A stretch of 64,000 nucleotides of DNA. Source: Paenibacillus sp. RC334. GTDB taxonomy: Bacteria; Bacillota; Bacilli; Paenibacillales; Paenibacillaceae. The position numbers and the translations under genes are program-made. Below are positions 43,635 through 53,313 of this stretch, piece after piece (position 1 is the first letter of the stretch; each line of letters opens with the position of its first letter). The stretch lies in the NCBI RefSeq assembly GCF_030034735.1, contig NZ_CP125370.1:1984001-2048000 (forward strand), written 5' to 3'. The notes below the pieces were generated by a model, which was not told the origin of the DNA, did no database searches, and saw nothing but the letters and a program-made list of their open reading frames with translations.

Positions 43635-46187
43635 ATGTTCAATGTGACAGGGTTGGATAACTGGAGGTTTAGGGAAGCGCAAGGTGATGAGTGGCTTAGC
43701 GCGAAGGTACCGGGATGTGTGCATACGGACCTTTTACGACATGGTAAAATTCCTGATCCTTTTATCGGAACGAACGAGGAGAAGGTACAATGGATTGACA
43801 AACAGGACTGGATATACGAAGCCCATTTTGAAATGAGTGTGGAACAGCTTCAGTGCCCGTGTGTAGAATTGGTGCTGGAGGGCTTGGACACGTATGCGGA
43901 GGTAAAAGTGAATGGACACCCCGTTTTGACGGCCAACAATATGTTTCGGATGTGGAGACGGGATGTGAAGGCATGGGTTCAACAGGGAGAGAATCGGCTG
44001 GAAATCGCGTTCCGTTCTCCAATAGCTGAGGATGTGCCCAAGCTGGAACAACTAGGTTACGCTCTTCCTGCGCCGAATGATCAGTCCGAAGCAGGTGGTT
44101 TGGCGGACAAAAAGGTAAGCGTTTTCGCGCGCAAGGCTCCTTACCATTACGGTTGGGATTGGGGACCGAGGCTGGTGACGAGTGGCATTTGGAGAGAGGT
44201 GCGCGTGGAGGCATGGTCCGGCCTTATCGTAAGGGACTTGTTTATCCGGCAGGATGAAATAAGTGCAGAGGGAGCCAGACTCACGGCTGTGGCAGAGATT
44301 GAGAATGCGGGTGAGATCAGAGAAGCCGATCTGCGTATTTCCGCTGACGGCAGGGAGTGGTCGAAGCCTGTTCGTTTGTTGAAGGGAAGGCAAACGGTGG
44401 ATCTGGAATTGTATATGGAGCAGCCAAAGCTGTGGTGGTGCCGGGGACTTGGAGAGCCGCATCTATATACGTTTGCAGCTGAGCTTGTGGAGCGGGATGA
44501 AGGAGCTGTAATCGCGGAAAAAACGGTGAAGACGGGCTTGCGTTCGATTCGTCTTGTGCGTGAACGGGATGTGGTGGGAGAGAGTTTTTATTTTGAACTG
44601 AACGGGGTTCCAGTGTTTGCGAAGGGAGCCAACCATATTCCGAATGACAGCTTTGCCCCTGAAGTGACACGGGAAAGGTATCGGCATGAGATTGCCAGCG
44701 CTGCCGCCTCTCATATGAACATGTTGCGGGTCTGGGGCGGCGGTATTTATGAGGAAGACGTATTTTATGAGCTTTGCGATGAATACGGTTTATTGATATG
44801 GCAGGATTTTATGTTCGCGTGCAGTATGTACCCGGGCGATCAAGCTTTTTTGGACAATGTGGCTAAGGAAGCGGAGGACAACATCAAGCGTCTGCGCAAT
44901 CATCCATGTATCGCGTTATGGTGCGGCAATAATGAGATTGATTCGGCTTGGGCGCATTATGAGGAGAAGGGAGGCTGGGACTGGAAAAAGAATTATACGC
45001 CAGCGCAGCGAGAGCGCTTGTGGTCTGATTATGAGACGCTCTTTCACCGGATTTTACCGGAAGTGGTACACAGCTGGTCCCCGCAGACGGCATATTGGCC
45101 CTCGTCTCCACTGATCGGCCTGTCTGAAGACCGAAATCAGCATGCTCATCCGTCCTCGACGGCTGGGGATGTTCATTACTGGGGCGTGTGGCACGCATCT
45201 GAGCCTTTTGAGAATTACCATGTGCATGTGGGGCGTTTTATGAGTGAATATGGCTTTCAGTCCTTTCCCGAATACAGGTCCGTGCGCGCTTATGCGGAAG
45301 AGAACGATCTGGAGCTGGAATCTGCGGTAATGCTGGCCCATCAAAAGAACGGGGCGGGCAATCGCCTGATTAAAGAATATATGGAACGGTACATGCGGGA
45401 GCCGAAGGATTTTAAAGCTTTTCTTCCCATGAGTCAGATTTTACAGGCGGAAGCGATGAAAATGGCCATCGAGGCGCATCGGCGTCGCAAACCTTACTGC
45501 ATGGGCACATTGTATTGGCAAATGAATGATTGCTGGCCCGTTGCCTCCTGGTCGAGTATGGACTATTTTGGTCGCTGGAAGGCGCTGCAATATACGGCTA
45601 AGCGCAGCTTTGTAGACGTGTTGCTGAGCGTGGCGGATACGGAGCAGGGTAATAAGGAGCTGCATATTGTCAACGATACGCTAAAACCTGTTCAAGGCAC
45701 GCTGCGGCTGACGCTTTTGCATATCCGGGGTAGTAAGGCCATCCGTGAAGAGGACATTCAGGTAGAGCAGCAAGCTAATGCAGCGGGGTCGGTACATATA
45801 CTGCCTGCCGACAAATGGCTGAAGGGCCTGAACCCTGCTGAGCATATGCTGGTCGCACGTTTGATACAAAACGGTGAACCGGTGGATTCCTGTGAAGTTT
45901 ATTTTGCTGACACAAAAGAGATGCATTTGCCGCAGCCGAATATTGAAGTAACAGAGGTGCAGGGAAGCGGAGGAAGCAGCTTTAACCTTCGCTCGGATGT
46001 ATTGGCGAGGCATGTATGGCTGTCGGCGGACCAGGAAGGCATTTTCAGCGACAATCATCTGGATTTGGCTCCCGGTATTCCTAAAACGGTGGGATTTTTG
46101 GCTCTGGGCAGAGGGAGCTCGGCTTTTGAGGCAGCTTCTCCAGGCAAACTGACGGTACGCTCGTTGCTAGATTGGATACAAGATTAG
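43635..46187 (+). CDS. Beta-mannosidase, glycoside hydrolase family 2
   Basis: 850 residues from the ATG at 43635, where the family N-terminus begins (TGLDNWRFREA; AGGGAGG 9 bases upstream). An ATG at 43599 with GAGGAG 5 bases upstream would add 12 residues. Jelly-roll domain (KVPGCVHTDLL; YAEVKVNGHPVLTANNMFR; APYHYGWDWGPRL), Ig-like domain, then barrel with acid/base Glu in WCGNNEIDSAW and nucleophile Glu in MSEYGFQSFPEY. No signal peptide, so it acts on imported beta-mannosides. First gene of a long glycan locus. Confidence 0.92.
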   Translation: MFNVTGLDNWRFREAQGDEWLSAKVPGCVHTDLLRHGKIPDPFIGTNEEKVQWIDKQDWIYEAHFEMSVEQLQCPCVELVLEGLDTYAEVKVNGHPVLTANNMFRMWRRDVKAWVQQGENRLEIAFRSPIAEDVPKLEQLGYALPAPNDQSEAGGLADKKVSVFARKAPYHYGWDWGPRLVTSGIWREVRVEAWSGLIVRDLFIRQDEISAEGARLTAVAEIENAGEIREADLRISADGREWSKPVRLLKGRQTVDLELYMEQPKLWWCRGLGEPHLYTFAAELVERDEGAVIAEKTVKTGLRSIRLVRERDVVGESFYFELNGVPVFAKGANHIPNDSFAPEVTRERYRHEIASAAASHMNMLRVWGGGIYEEDVFYELCDEYGLLIWQDFMFACSMYPGDQAFLDNVAKEAEDNIKRLRNHPCIALWCGNNEIDSAWAHYEEKGGWDWKKNYTPAQRERLWSDYETLFHRILPEVVHSWSPQTAYWPSSPLIGLSEDRNQHAHPSSTAGDVHYWGVWHASEPFENYHVHVGRFMSEYGFQSFPEYRSVRAYAEENDLELESAVMLAHQKNGAGNRLIKEYMERYMREPKDFKAFLPMSQILQAEAMKMAIEAHRRRKPYCMGTLYWQMNDCWPVASWSSMDYFGRWKALQYTAKRSFVDVLLSVADTEQGNKELHIVNDTLKPVQGTLRLTLLHIRGSKAIREEDIQVEQQANAAGSVHILPADKWLKGLNPAEHMLVARLIQNGEPVDSCEVYFADTKEMHLPQPNIEVTEVQGSGGSSFNLRSDVLARHVWLSADQEGIFSDNHLDLAPGIPKTVGFLALGRGSSAFEAASPGKLTVRSLLDWIQD

Positions 46188-46197
46188 AGAACAGATC

Positions 46198-46239
46198 AGG
46201 TTTATCCGTACTTCATTTAGGCGGATAAGCCTTTTTTTG
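46198..46239 (+). terminator. Terminator after the beta-mannosidase gene
   Basis: AGGTTTATCCG (46198-46208) pairs with CGGATAAGCCT with one mismatch, followed by seven T. The rest of the 300-base gap to the next gene is A/T-rich with a TATAAT at 46396-46401. Confidence 0.85.
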
Positions 46240-46488
46240 TTGTAAACATGATTTTGTGATGATATGTACAGCGCTTTCGTTGTGTTAGTATATTTAACAA
46301 AAAATAAGTTTTTAAATTTAATGTTAATGGATATTTGTGAGAAATCTATCTATTTAGCCTCTAATTTTGGTAAAATAGGTTCAAAGTATAATCAAGATCG
46401 CATTAAAGCTGACATCACGAGTATGCTTAGTGTTGGACGAAGGTCTATAAAAAGGGTCATGAAAGCATTAGGCGGCAGGGGGTATATG

Positions 46489-48813
46489 ATGCGAAAGAGC
46501 TGGTACAGGAGATTGTTTTTTTCCTATTTCCCGATTTTTATGTTGACCGTGTCTATTCTCATTTTTTTATCCTTCCTGATCGTGAATGAGATATCGCGTA
46601 ATGAAACCGGGAAGGCGAATCGGATCACGACCGGATTTGTGATGGACAGTGTGGAAAAGTCGCTGACGAAGGTAGAAATGGACGTATTAAGCGAGGCGGA
46701 AACCAATAAGAGCTACAGCTACTTTCTGAATGGACAGGCGCAGAGCGGCAGTACGATGTTGTATGGACTGGCAGGAAGCTTGCGTGCGCTCAAGGATAAT
46801 CATGAATTGGTACATTCTATTTATATTTACAGGATGAAAGATCAAAAGGTACTTACCAGGAGCGGACTTCAGGATGCCAAGACATTTGGCGATTATCCGT
46901 ATATCGAGCAGGCGCTGCGGTCTGAGGATCGGCAGTGGTCACCAGTGCGGGAATGGAAGGAGCCGGGCAAACATACGTCAGATCGTGTGATTTCGATGCA
47001 TAAGCGTCTTCCGTTGCCGTTCGGGGGACAAGGGTTGCTGGTGGTCAATATCGGTGTGTATCCGTTAGAGCAAATGATCGGTCAAATGACGAATCCGGCG
47101 GTTTCTTATCTGGTGATTAAGGATGGCAATGGGCATACGATCTATCCGGTTGCATCCGGCGCAGGGGGAGCTGTAAAAGAGGAAGACGGACAGCAATTGA
47201 CTCATCTGCCGTCGGCCCGGCTAGGGTGGAGCTTCGAAAGTGGCATTCGTGCCGGGCAACTGTTCGAGTGGGTGTCTGTGATTTCTTATGTTTGGATTGT
47301 GCTCGGGCTGGCTGTTGTCGTATTGGCAGTGATCTACATTATTTATGTAACACGCAGAAATTACAGGCCGATTCAACTGATGATGCAGCGCATTCAACAA
47401 TTGCCGGGCCGCCCCGGTGAGGAAAACAACAAAGATGAGCTGTGGATGATTGATCACGCGCTGCAAAGTCTGATTCGGCAAACGGTCGATTATGAACAGC
47501 AAGAGCAGGCGAATGTACTTATTCGGCGACGACAGCTGTTCCTTGACCTGATGGAAGGTACAACCATGGAAACGGCCGCGGTGCGTTTGGATAATCTGTC
47601 TCCTTTTGTGGACGATACCCAGAGAGAGGCTATCCGTGTCTACGCCGTCATGGTGGTAGAGCTGCATGATCTGGAACTGGAGCAGCCGTACACAACAGAA
47701 GGACCACAAGCGGGTAGTAGAAGTTCGAATGAGCATGGAAGTGAAGATCAACGCCTAAGCCTGTCGTTGCTTGGTGTGATGCAGGAGCTTGCAGCCACTT
47801 ATGGTTGGCAGGGCTGGGCAGAATGGATGAGCCGCGAAAGAATTGCCATTTTGCTGCGGAAAGAGGATGGTGATGGGGAAGGGTTGCTGGCTGTGAAGCT
47901 GCAAGAGATGGCGCAAACGGGCTGCGAGTGGCTACAGGGTCATCTGGGTGTACAGCTCACCATCGGAATTGGTGGTCAAACTCAAGAGCTGGAGTATATT
48001 AAGGATTCCTATCGGGCGTCTGTTTCTGCCCTTCGGTATCGGCTAACGCTCGGGGTACGCGATATTGTGACCAGTGACCAGGTTCCGCAGGACAATGAAA
48101 TTCCGTTATATACGTATCTGCCGTTGATTTCAGAGACGATCCGTTCTTTTCGGCTGGCCAGCCATGATTGGCGTGGACAGTTGGAAGGTATATTCGCAAC
48201 GATGGAAACGGACAAGTTGAAGGATGGGGATATTTTAACCGTGATTCAGTGGTTACAGGAGCTGCTGGAAAGGGAAATGCGCGAGATGAAGGACGTGTCG
48301 GGCGCATTGGATCGTTATTTTAACGGTTCGGAGATGGAGAGGTGGAGATTTGAGGTGGAGTCTGCTCCTTCGCTGGCCCTGATGCACACCCTGATGCTGG
48401 AACACATGACCACCGTGTACCGGACTTATGTTGCAGCCAGTGAAACCAAGAGCTATCGGGCTATGGTCAGTGAGATGAAGCAGTATATTGAAGAGCATTA
48501 TACGAACCCGGATTTATCTTTGAATCATTTGAGCGAACGTTTTGATGTATCGCCTAAATATGCCAGTCATCTGTTTAAAACTGAGTTTGATATGAAATTC
48601 GTGGATTTTTTGACCCGGTTGCGCATGAACCATGCCCAGCAAATGCTGTGCAACACTACAGAGACGGTTCAGCATATTGCCACCCAGGTCGGTTATGCCA
48701 ATTCGATTACCTTTGGACGGGTGTTCAAGCGTGTGGTTGGTGTAACGCCGGGAGATTATCGCAAGCTGAGAATGAAGCCGGAAGATTCATCGTTAACAGG
48801 GGGAGCGCTTTAG
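46489..48813 (+). CDS. Membrane AraC-family sensor-regulator
   Basis: 774 residues from the ATG at 46489 (AGGGGG 6 bases upstream); an open extension to 46264 has no ribosome site. One membrane helix at about 12-35, an extracellular Cache-like sensor (about 36-270), a second helix near 275-297 (YVWIVLGLAVVVLAVIYIIY), a cytosolic linker, and a C-terminal AraC pair of HTH motifs (LSLNHLSERFDVSPKYASHL; TVQHIATQVGYANSITFGRVFKR). Proteins of this design regulate adjacent LplABC-type transport genes directly, without a kinase. It probably senses an extracellular sugar for this locus. Confidence 0.88.
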   Translation: MRKSWYRRLFFSYFPIFMLTVSILIFLSFLIVNEISRNETGKANRITTGFVMDSVEKSLTKVEMDVLSEAETNKSYSYFLNGQAQSGSTMLYGLAGSLRALKDNHELVHSIYIYRMKDQKVLTRSGLQDAKTFGDYPYIEQALRSEDRQWSPVREWKEPGKHTSDRVISMHKRLPLPFGGQGLLVVNIGVYPLEQMIGQMTNPAVSYLVIKDGNGHTIYPVASGAGGAVKEEDGQQLTHLPSARLGWSFESGIRAGQLFEWVSVISYVWIVLGLAVVVLAVIYIIYVTRRNYRPIQLMMQRIQQLPGRPGEENNKDELWMIDHALQSLIRQTVDYEQQEQANVLIRRRQLFLDLMEGTTMETAAVRLDNLSPFVDDTQREAIRVYAVMVVELHDLELEQPYTTEGPQAGSRSSNEHGSEDQRLSLSLLGVMQELAATYGWQGWAEWMSRERIAILLRKEDGDGEGLLAVKLQEMAQTGCEWLQGHLGVQLTIGIGGQTQELEYIKDSYRASVSALRYRLTLGVRDIVTSDQVPQDNEIPLYTYLPLISETIRSFRLASHDWRGQLEGIFATMETDKLKDGDILTVIQWLQELLEREMREMKDVSGALDRYFNGSEMERWRFEVESAPSLALMHTLMLEHMTTVYRTYVAASETKSYRAMVSEMKQYIEEHYTNPDLSLNHLSERFDVSPKYASHLFKTEFDMKFVDFLTRLRMNHAQQMLCNTTETVQHIATQVGYANSITFGRVFKRVVGVTPGDYRKLRMKPEDSSLTGGAL

Positions 48814-48828
48814 GCGCTCGCCTTTTTT
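48799..48828 (+). terminator. Terminator overlapping the AraC-type stop codon
   Basis: GGGGGAGCGC (48799-48808) pairs with GCGCTCGCC, then six T. The stem includes the last codons of the gene. Confidence 0.8.
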
Positions 48829-48999
48829 GCTTTTTCGTTAAAAAGGCGGGCAGACGGTGTCGGTTTATGGGGCGGAATTTAGTTTATTGCGGCACAGGGG
48901 GACAAATGCGATACTTATGTCCATATCTTGAACCTACAGGGCGTCAACGGCCGATGTATTGGCAGGCATGAGGGCGAATCGGAATGACGGAGGATGGCT

Positions 49000-50046
49000 A
49001 TGGCGGACATAGATGTACAAAAGCAATATGGGGATGAGCCGAAGGCTTCCGGCTGGGCAGCAGGCATTGATGTCGGCGGGACGAAGACACTGATCTGTAT
49101 CGGTACAGCGGAACGGCAAGTGGTAGTGAGGCATAAAATTCCGACGGTTCATACGAAGGATGCAGCCTTTTTCTTTAAGTGTCTGTTCGAGGAACTGGAA
49201 AGCTGTCTGGAGCAGGAAGGCTTGACGCTGGAGCAATTAAAAGGAATCGGAATCGGCTTTCCCGGTGTGGTAGATAATGATAGCGGCATGATCACTCATG
49301 CTCCGGCGCTCCAATGGAATATGCACGACAGCACACGTGACAGTGGTGCGCATGGCGGTATACGATCTGTCATTGGACAGCGCTATGGCGGACGCTTGGT
49401 GCTGGATAACGATGTGAATATGGCTGCGTTGGGAGAGCAATGGCTAGGGGCGGCCCGGGGATTACGTCATGTGATGATGGTAACGGTGGGAACAGGCATC
49501 GGAAGCGGTCTTATTTTGAACGGGGAGCTGTACAAGGGAGCGGCCAACGGAGCTGGTGAGATGGCCTACTGGATTGCAGGCGAGGAACAGGCGCGGCAAG
49601 CGGCAAAACGGAAAGGGACGGACGAGTTCGGTGTGTTCGAATCTTTAACGTCGGGTACGGCAATAACACACAGTGTAAAATCGGCCCTCGCATCCGGCAT
49701 ACCATGTACGCACATGGTACGGCTGGCGGATGGACAACGGGAACATGTTGGGGCGCGACATGTTCTGCAAGCAGCAGCCGAAGGAGATGTGGAAGCACAG
49801 ACGATTCTGGAGCCTGCGCTGGCTCATATGGCGATGGCTTTGACGAATGTCATCAGCTTGCTGAACCCGGAAATGATCGTTGTAGGCGGCGGTGTGGCTG
49901 AAGGGAGCGCGTATTATTTGGATGAAATTCGGCAAAGAGTAGCCTTATGGACGGACATTCCTTGTACCATTGTACCTGCTGGGCTGGGTAATGAAGCCGG
50001 GGCCATCGGAGCGCTGGCGACGATTCTGGGCAGCAAGGTACGCTAA
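49000..50046 (+). CDS. ROK-family sugar kinase
   Basis: 348 residues from the ATG at 49000 (CGGAGG 6 bases upstream). Motifs: AGIDVGGTKTLICIG (ATP phosphate loop), GIGFPGVVDNDSGMI, the catalytic Asp in LDNDVNMAALGEQWLG, and GTGIGSGLILNGELYKGAANGAGEM. The zinc motif CxCGxxGCxE normally after this point is replaced by a longer, Cys-free stretch (GEEQARQAAKRKGTDEFG), so metal binding is altered. It probably phosphorylates the sugar freed by the mannosidase. The MFS gene follows closely. Confidence 0.87.
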   Translation: MADIDVQKQYGDEPKASGWAAGIDVGGTKTLICIGTAERQVVVRHKIPTVHTKDAAFFFKCLFEELESCLEQEGLTLEQLKGIGIGFPGVVDNDSGMITHAPALQWNMHDSTRDSGAHGGIRSVIGQRYGGRLVLDNDVNMAALGEQWLGAARGLRHVMMVTVGTGIGSGLILNGELYKGAANGAGEMAYWIAGEEQARQAAKRKGTDEFGVFESLTSGTAITHSVKSALASGIPCTHMVRLADGQREHVGARHVLQAAAEGDVEAQTILEPALAHMAMALTNVISLLNPEMIVVGGGVAEGSAYYLDEIRQRVALWTDIPCTIVPAGLGNEAGAIGALATILGSKVR

Positions 50047-50065
50047 ACAACAGGGAGGATTCCAG

Positions 50066-51272
50066 ATGGTTGGCTCACAAATGCTGAAGCTGCGAGGCTT
50101 TTATTTGTTTATTGGTTTGGCCGGGGGGATGTTTAACCCGTATTTGACCTTATTGCTGGTTCAGAACGGTTTGACGAGTACCAGTGTTGGTGCGCTGATG
50201 GCGATCGGTACGCTGGTATCCATTCTGGTTCAGCCAGTATGGGGAATTATTGTGGATCAATACCGTCAAATGCGGCTGGTGCTTATTTTGAGTGTGGCTG
50301 TCCCGGGTGTAATGGCGGTATGTTATCAGTCGGAGCAATTTGTGCTGATGGCGCTTGTTTATTCGATCATGGCTATATTCACGGCAACACAGGCGCCGAT
50401 CGCTGATTCCTATGCGATCGTGACAGCGAAAAAGGCAGGAGCGACCTACGGCAGCATACGATTTATGGCGAGTATAGGTAATGCGGTGGGCGGTTATGCC
50501 GGAGGGCTGTTTGTGTCGCTTCTATCGGTGTCCATGATTTGGGTGCCTTTTTTGGTACTGAACGGTCTTGCGGCCCTGACGGCCCTGGCGCTTCCGAAAA
50601 ATACGGAGGAAGATCTGGCGTTGCGCAAATCGTTTTCTGACGGTATCGGTCAATTAATCCGTAACAGGACGTTTTTAATATTTTTGGGTGGCAGCTTTTT
50701 GGTAAATCAGACGTTGACCGCATTTAATACCTATTTTGTACTGGCCTTTAAAATGTCGGGAGGACCTACAGAGTTGGTCGGGGTTGCTTTGCTGGTTGCT
50801 TCCATTACGAATGTGCCCTCTATGCTGCTGGCTTCCAGGGTGATTCGCAGGATTGGGCTGGAGAGAACCCTTTTGCTAGGGGCTGTAGCCTATATGCTGC
50901 GCTGGGGAGTTCAACTGGCATTTCCTGATCCTGCGGTTATGATCGCTGTGCAGGTGTTGCATGGGTTGTCGTTTGGATTTTTCTACATTGCGGCTGTTGA
51001 ATATGTATCGCATGTGACGGAAAAGGATATGCAGGCCACCGGACAAAGTGTGTTCAATATGGTATTCGCCGGACTGGCGGGCATTGTAGGTAATCTGTTG
51101 AATGGATACCTCCTTCATGCCGGGGGGGCCACAGTTAATGAATCTCGCTTGTCTGATCAGCGCGACCTTAGGTGCGTTAATGATGGTTTATGTATCACGC
51201 AGCCGTAAAGATGGAAAGACAGAGAAGGTGCGCAAGCTATCCATGAGTCTTCCATCAGAGACTTCGCCGTAG
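50066..51272 (+). pseudogene. MFS transporter, frameshifted near the 3' end
   Basis: The ATG at 50066 has AGGGAGG 7 bases upstream. About twelve helices, beginning LKLRGFYLFIGLAGGMFNPYLTLLLVQNGL, resemble sugar/nucleoside-symporter-like MFS proteins (YwbF type). At a run of seven G (51122-51128) the frame slips and ends early at 51208. With six G it continues with LMNLACLISATLGALMMVYV and stops at 51272, giving 401 residues. It may bring in or export a sugar of this locus. Break real or sequencing error: not decidable here. Confidence 0.8.
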
Positions 51273-51322
51273 GAGTAGTATAGTGAAGCTACTACATCGT
51301 TAAAACTTAACAAAACACAGAG

Positions 51323-51360
51323 AGCATCCCAACCCTGATGAGAGGGAGGATGCTTTTTTT
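51323..51360 (+). terminator. Terminator after the MFS gene
   Basis: GCATCCC pairs with GGGAGGATGC-type sequence, followed by seven T. It divides the mannosidase-kinase-MFS part from the transporter operon. The 400-base gap 51273-51672 also holds a cre-like site and upstream leader. Confidence 0.8.
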
Positions 51361-51482
51361 GCGTAAAAGCAACTTTTAAGTCACTTGATATGGCAACATA
51401 CCTAACGCGATTCGAACGGAGAAAATAGTTTATCCGCAGGAAAATAGTGATCTTTTATAAAAGTAAGCGTTTTATCGTATTA

Positions 51483-51496
51483 AGTAATCGCTTTCA
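51483..51496. promoter_or_regulatory. cre-like site upstream of the LplABC-type operon
   Basis: AGTAATCGCTTTCA fits the cre consensus except at the first base. It lies 177 bases before the binding-protein start, near where the promoter should be. Confidence 0.5.
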
Positions 51497-51672
51497 TCTA
51501 AACTGTTTATGATCGGGAAACTAGTTTATTGTCAGTTTTCCTACGCTCATGTCATACTAAGGCACATCCCGGACCCGGAGGAACAGACACATGCCGATGC
51601 ATGATATGCCATAACCTCCTCATTAAAGAAGAGGGGACGAACGGGAAAAAGCAGACAAAGGGGTGTTCAGGA

Positions 51673-53283
51673 ATGAGAGGAAATAAGGCCAAAGGAACAT
51701 TGAAGAAGCTGCGTCTGCTGCTTGCAGCTACGGTTGCACTGTCGATTGTATTGAGCGGATGCTCGTCAGGTGAGGCGGACAAAAGTTCGACTGCTGCTAC
51801 CGGAGACAAGGGTGGTTCATTGAAGGTTGAAATTTTTGACAGAGGCAACACACCTCAAGGCTACACCATTACTGACAGCTATTTAACCCGTTATGCAAAA
51901 GAGAACTTTGGCAAACCCAACAATATTGATCTATCGTATGTGCCTGTTCAGCGCTCGGAAGAGGTTACCAAGCTGAATGTCCTGATGGCGAGTGGCGGCG
52001 ATGTACCTGATATCGTATTCACTTACGATTCCGGCACTTTTGAGCGGTACGCAGAGCAAGGTGGGCTGACAGATTTGACTCCGCTACTGAATGAGTATGG
52101 CTCGAATCTCAAAAAATTCCTCGGTGAAGATACGCTGAGCTACGGTCAGGTGGAAGGCAAGCAGTTCGCCATTCCGGGCAAGCGCACTATTTTAGGGAAA
52201 TATTCTTCCTTTATACGCCAGGATTGGCTGGACACACTGAAAATGCCTGTCCCTAAAACGACAGACGAACTATATAACACGCTCAAAGCGTTCAAGGAAA
52301 AAGACCCCGGCAAGACCGGCGGCAAGGTGATTCCAATGGGGATGACGATGGAGCCTGGACAATATGATTCGCTGCTGTGGTCTTTTATCAAGCCAGTGAC
52401 GGATGAGCAGAAATATACGCTGACTCAAAAGCTGGGTTCCCGTGACTATCCGATCCTGCTGCCTGGATTCAAGGATGGAGTTCAGTTTATGAACAAGCTT
52501 TACAATGAAGATCTGATCAGCAAGGATTTTGGTTTGGATAAGGATAAAAAACAGCTGACTCAGGACATTCAAAGCGGCAATACCGGCTTTTTCAGCGAGG
52601 ATTACGACAACATTTTTTACAATGACTCGGCTTATCCAAATCTGTTGGCCAACCAGCCGAAAGCCAAGCTGACGCCAATGGACCCGTACACGAACAGTGA
52701 GGGTAAGCATGCTAAGCCGGAATTTGCATCCAATGGACTCTACATTATGGTGCCTAAATCCAGTGAGCATGCGATTGAGGCGATCAAGTACCTCGACTGG
52801 ATGTCTTCCGAAAAGGTGCTGCTCGATATGCAAAATGGTGTGGAAGGCGAAAATTATACCTTGAAAGACGGAATTCCAGTCGCCAAGGAAAACCCGACAC
52901 AAGAAGCACAAGACCGTATCTATAATCAGGGCGATGTAGTTATCGTAGCGAACGGCAAGATTGCAGGCGATGATGAGAAGAACAAGGAAGCCTTTATTTT
53001 GGGTATGCCGTCCCAGTTCCAGGGGGAAGTTCGCAAAGCAATGGATATTTCCAACACGGATACCATTCCTCCGCTGAAATTTGACCATCCGATTAAATCC
53101 GAGTCCAAATACAGCAACTCGCTGCTGGACAAGTTTGATGAAATGGTCGTCAAATCGGTGATGGCGCCGTCCGCACAATTTGATGCAACCTTTGAAGCTA
53201 CGTTGAAGGATTATATGGTAAGCGGCGGTCAGGCGATACTGGATGAGCGCACCGAGGCTTACAAGGCCATGACAGGCAAGTAA
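51673..53283 (+). CDS. Sugar ABC transporter binding lipoprotein (LplA/YtcQ type)
   Basis: 536 residues from the ATG at 51673; the open frame upstream to 51529 has no signal and is not used. Lipoprotein signal with VLSGC. Typical LplA-family body: VEIFDRGNTPQGYTITD, LNVLMASGGDVPDIVFTYD, LTDLTPLLNEYGSNLKKFLG, DNIFYNDSAYPNLLANQP. It binds an oligosaccharide, probably the mannose-containing substrate of the locus. It leads an operon with two permeases, an isomerase/epimerase and a 591-residue protein. Confidence 0.88.
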   Translation: MRGNKAKGTLKKLRLLLAATVALSIVLSGCSSGEADKSSTAATGDKGGSLKVEIFDRGNTPQGYTITDSYLTRYAKENFGKPNNIDLSYVPVQRSEEVTKLNVLMASGGDVPDIVFTYDSGTFERYAEQGGLTDLTPLLNEYGSNLKKFLGEDTLSYGQVEGKQFAIPGKRTILGKYSSFIRQDWLDTLKMPVPKTTDELYNTLKAFKEKDPGKTGGKVIPMGMTMEPGQYDSLLWSFIKPVTDEQKYTLTQKLGSRDYPILLPGFKDGVQFMNKLYNEDLISKDFGLDKDKKQLTQDIQSGNTGFFSEDYDNIFYNDSAYPNLLANQPKAKLTPMDPYTNSEGKHAKPEFASNGLYIMVPKSSEHAIEAIKYLDWMSSEKVLLDMQNGVEGENYTLKDGIPVAKENPTQEAQDRIYNQGDVVIVANGKIAGDDEKNKEAFILGMPSQFQGEVRKAMDISNTDTIPPLKFDHPIKSESKYSNSLLDKFDEMVVKSVMAPSAQFDATFEATLKDYMVSGGQAILDERTEAYKAMTGK

Positions 53284-53313
53284 GAAGGCGGAACGTAAAG
53301 GAGGAGACAGCGC

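Noticed and set aside
46264..46488. N-terminal extension of the AraC-type regulator
   Set aside because: No ribosome site, and the extension is unlike the family; a TATAAT at 46396 suggests transcription starts inside it. The site before 46489 fits.
51371..51381. AACTTTTAAGT, resembling the end of the foldback element
   Set aside because: Only 11 bases match and none of the core is present; probably chance.
51529..51672. Upstream extension of the binding-protein gene
   Set aside because: It would place a cationic, Cys-rich stretch before a clear lipoprotein signal; the ATG at 51673 gives a normal signal.
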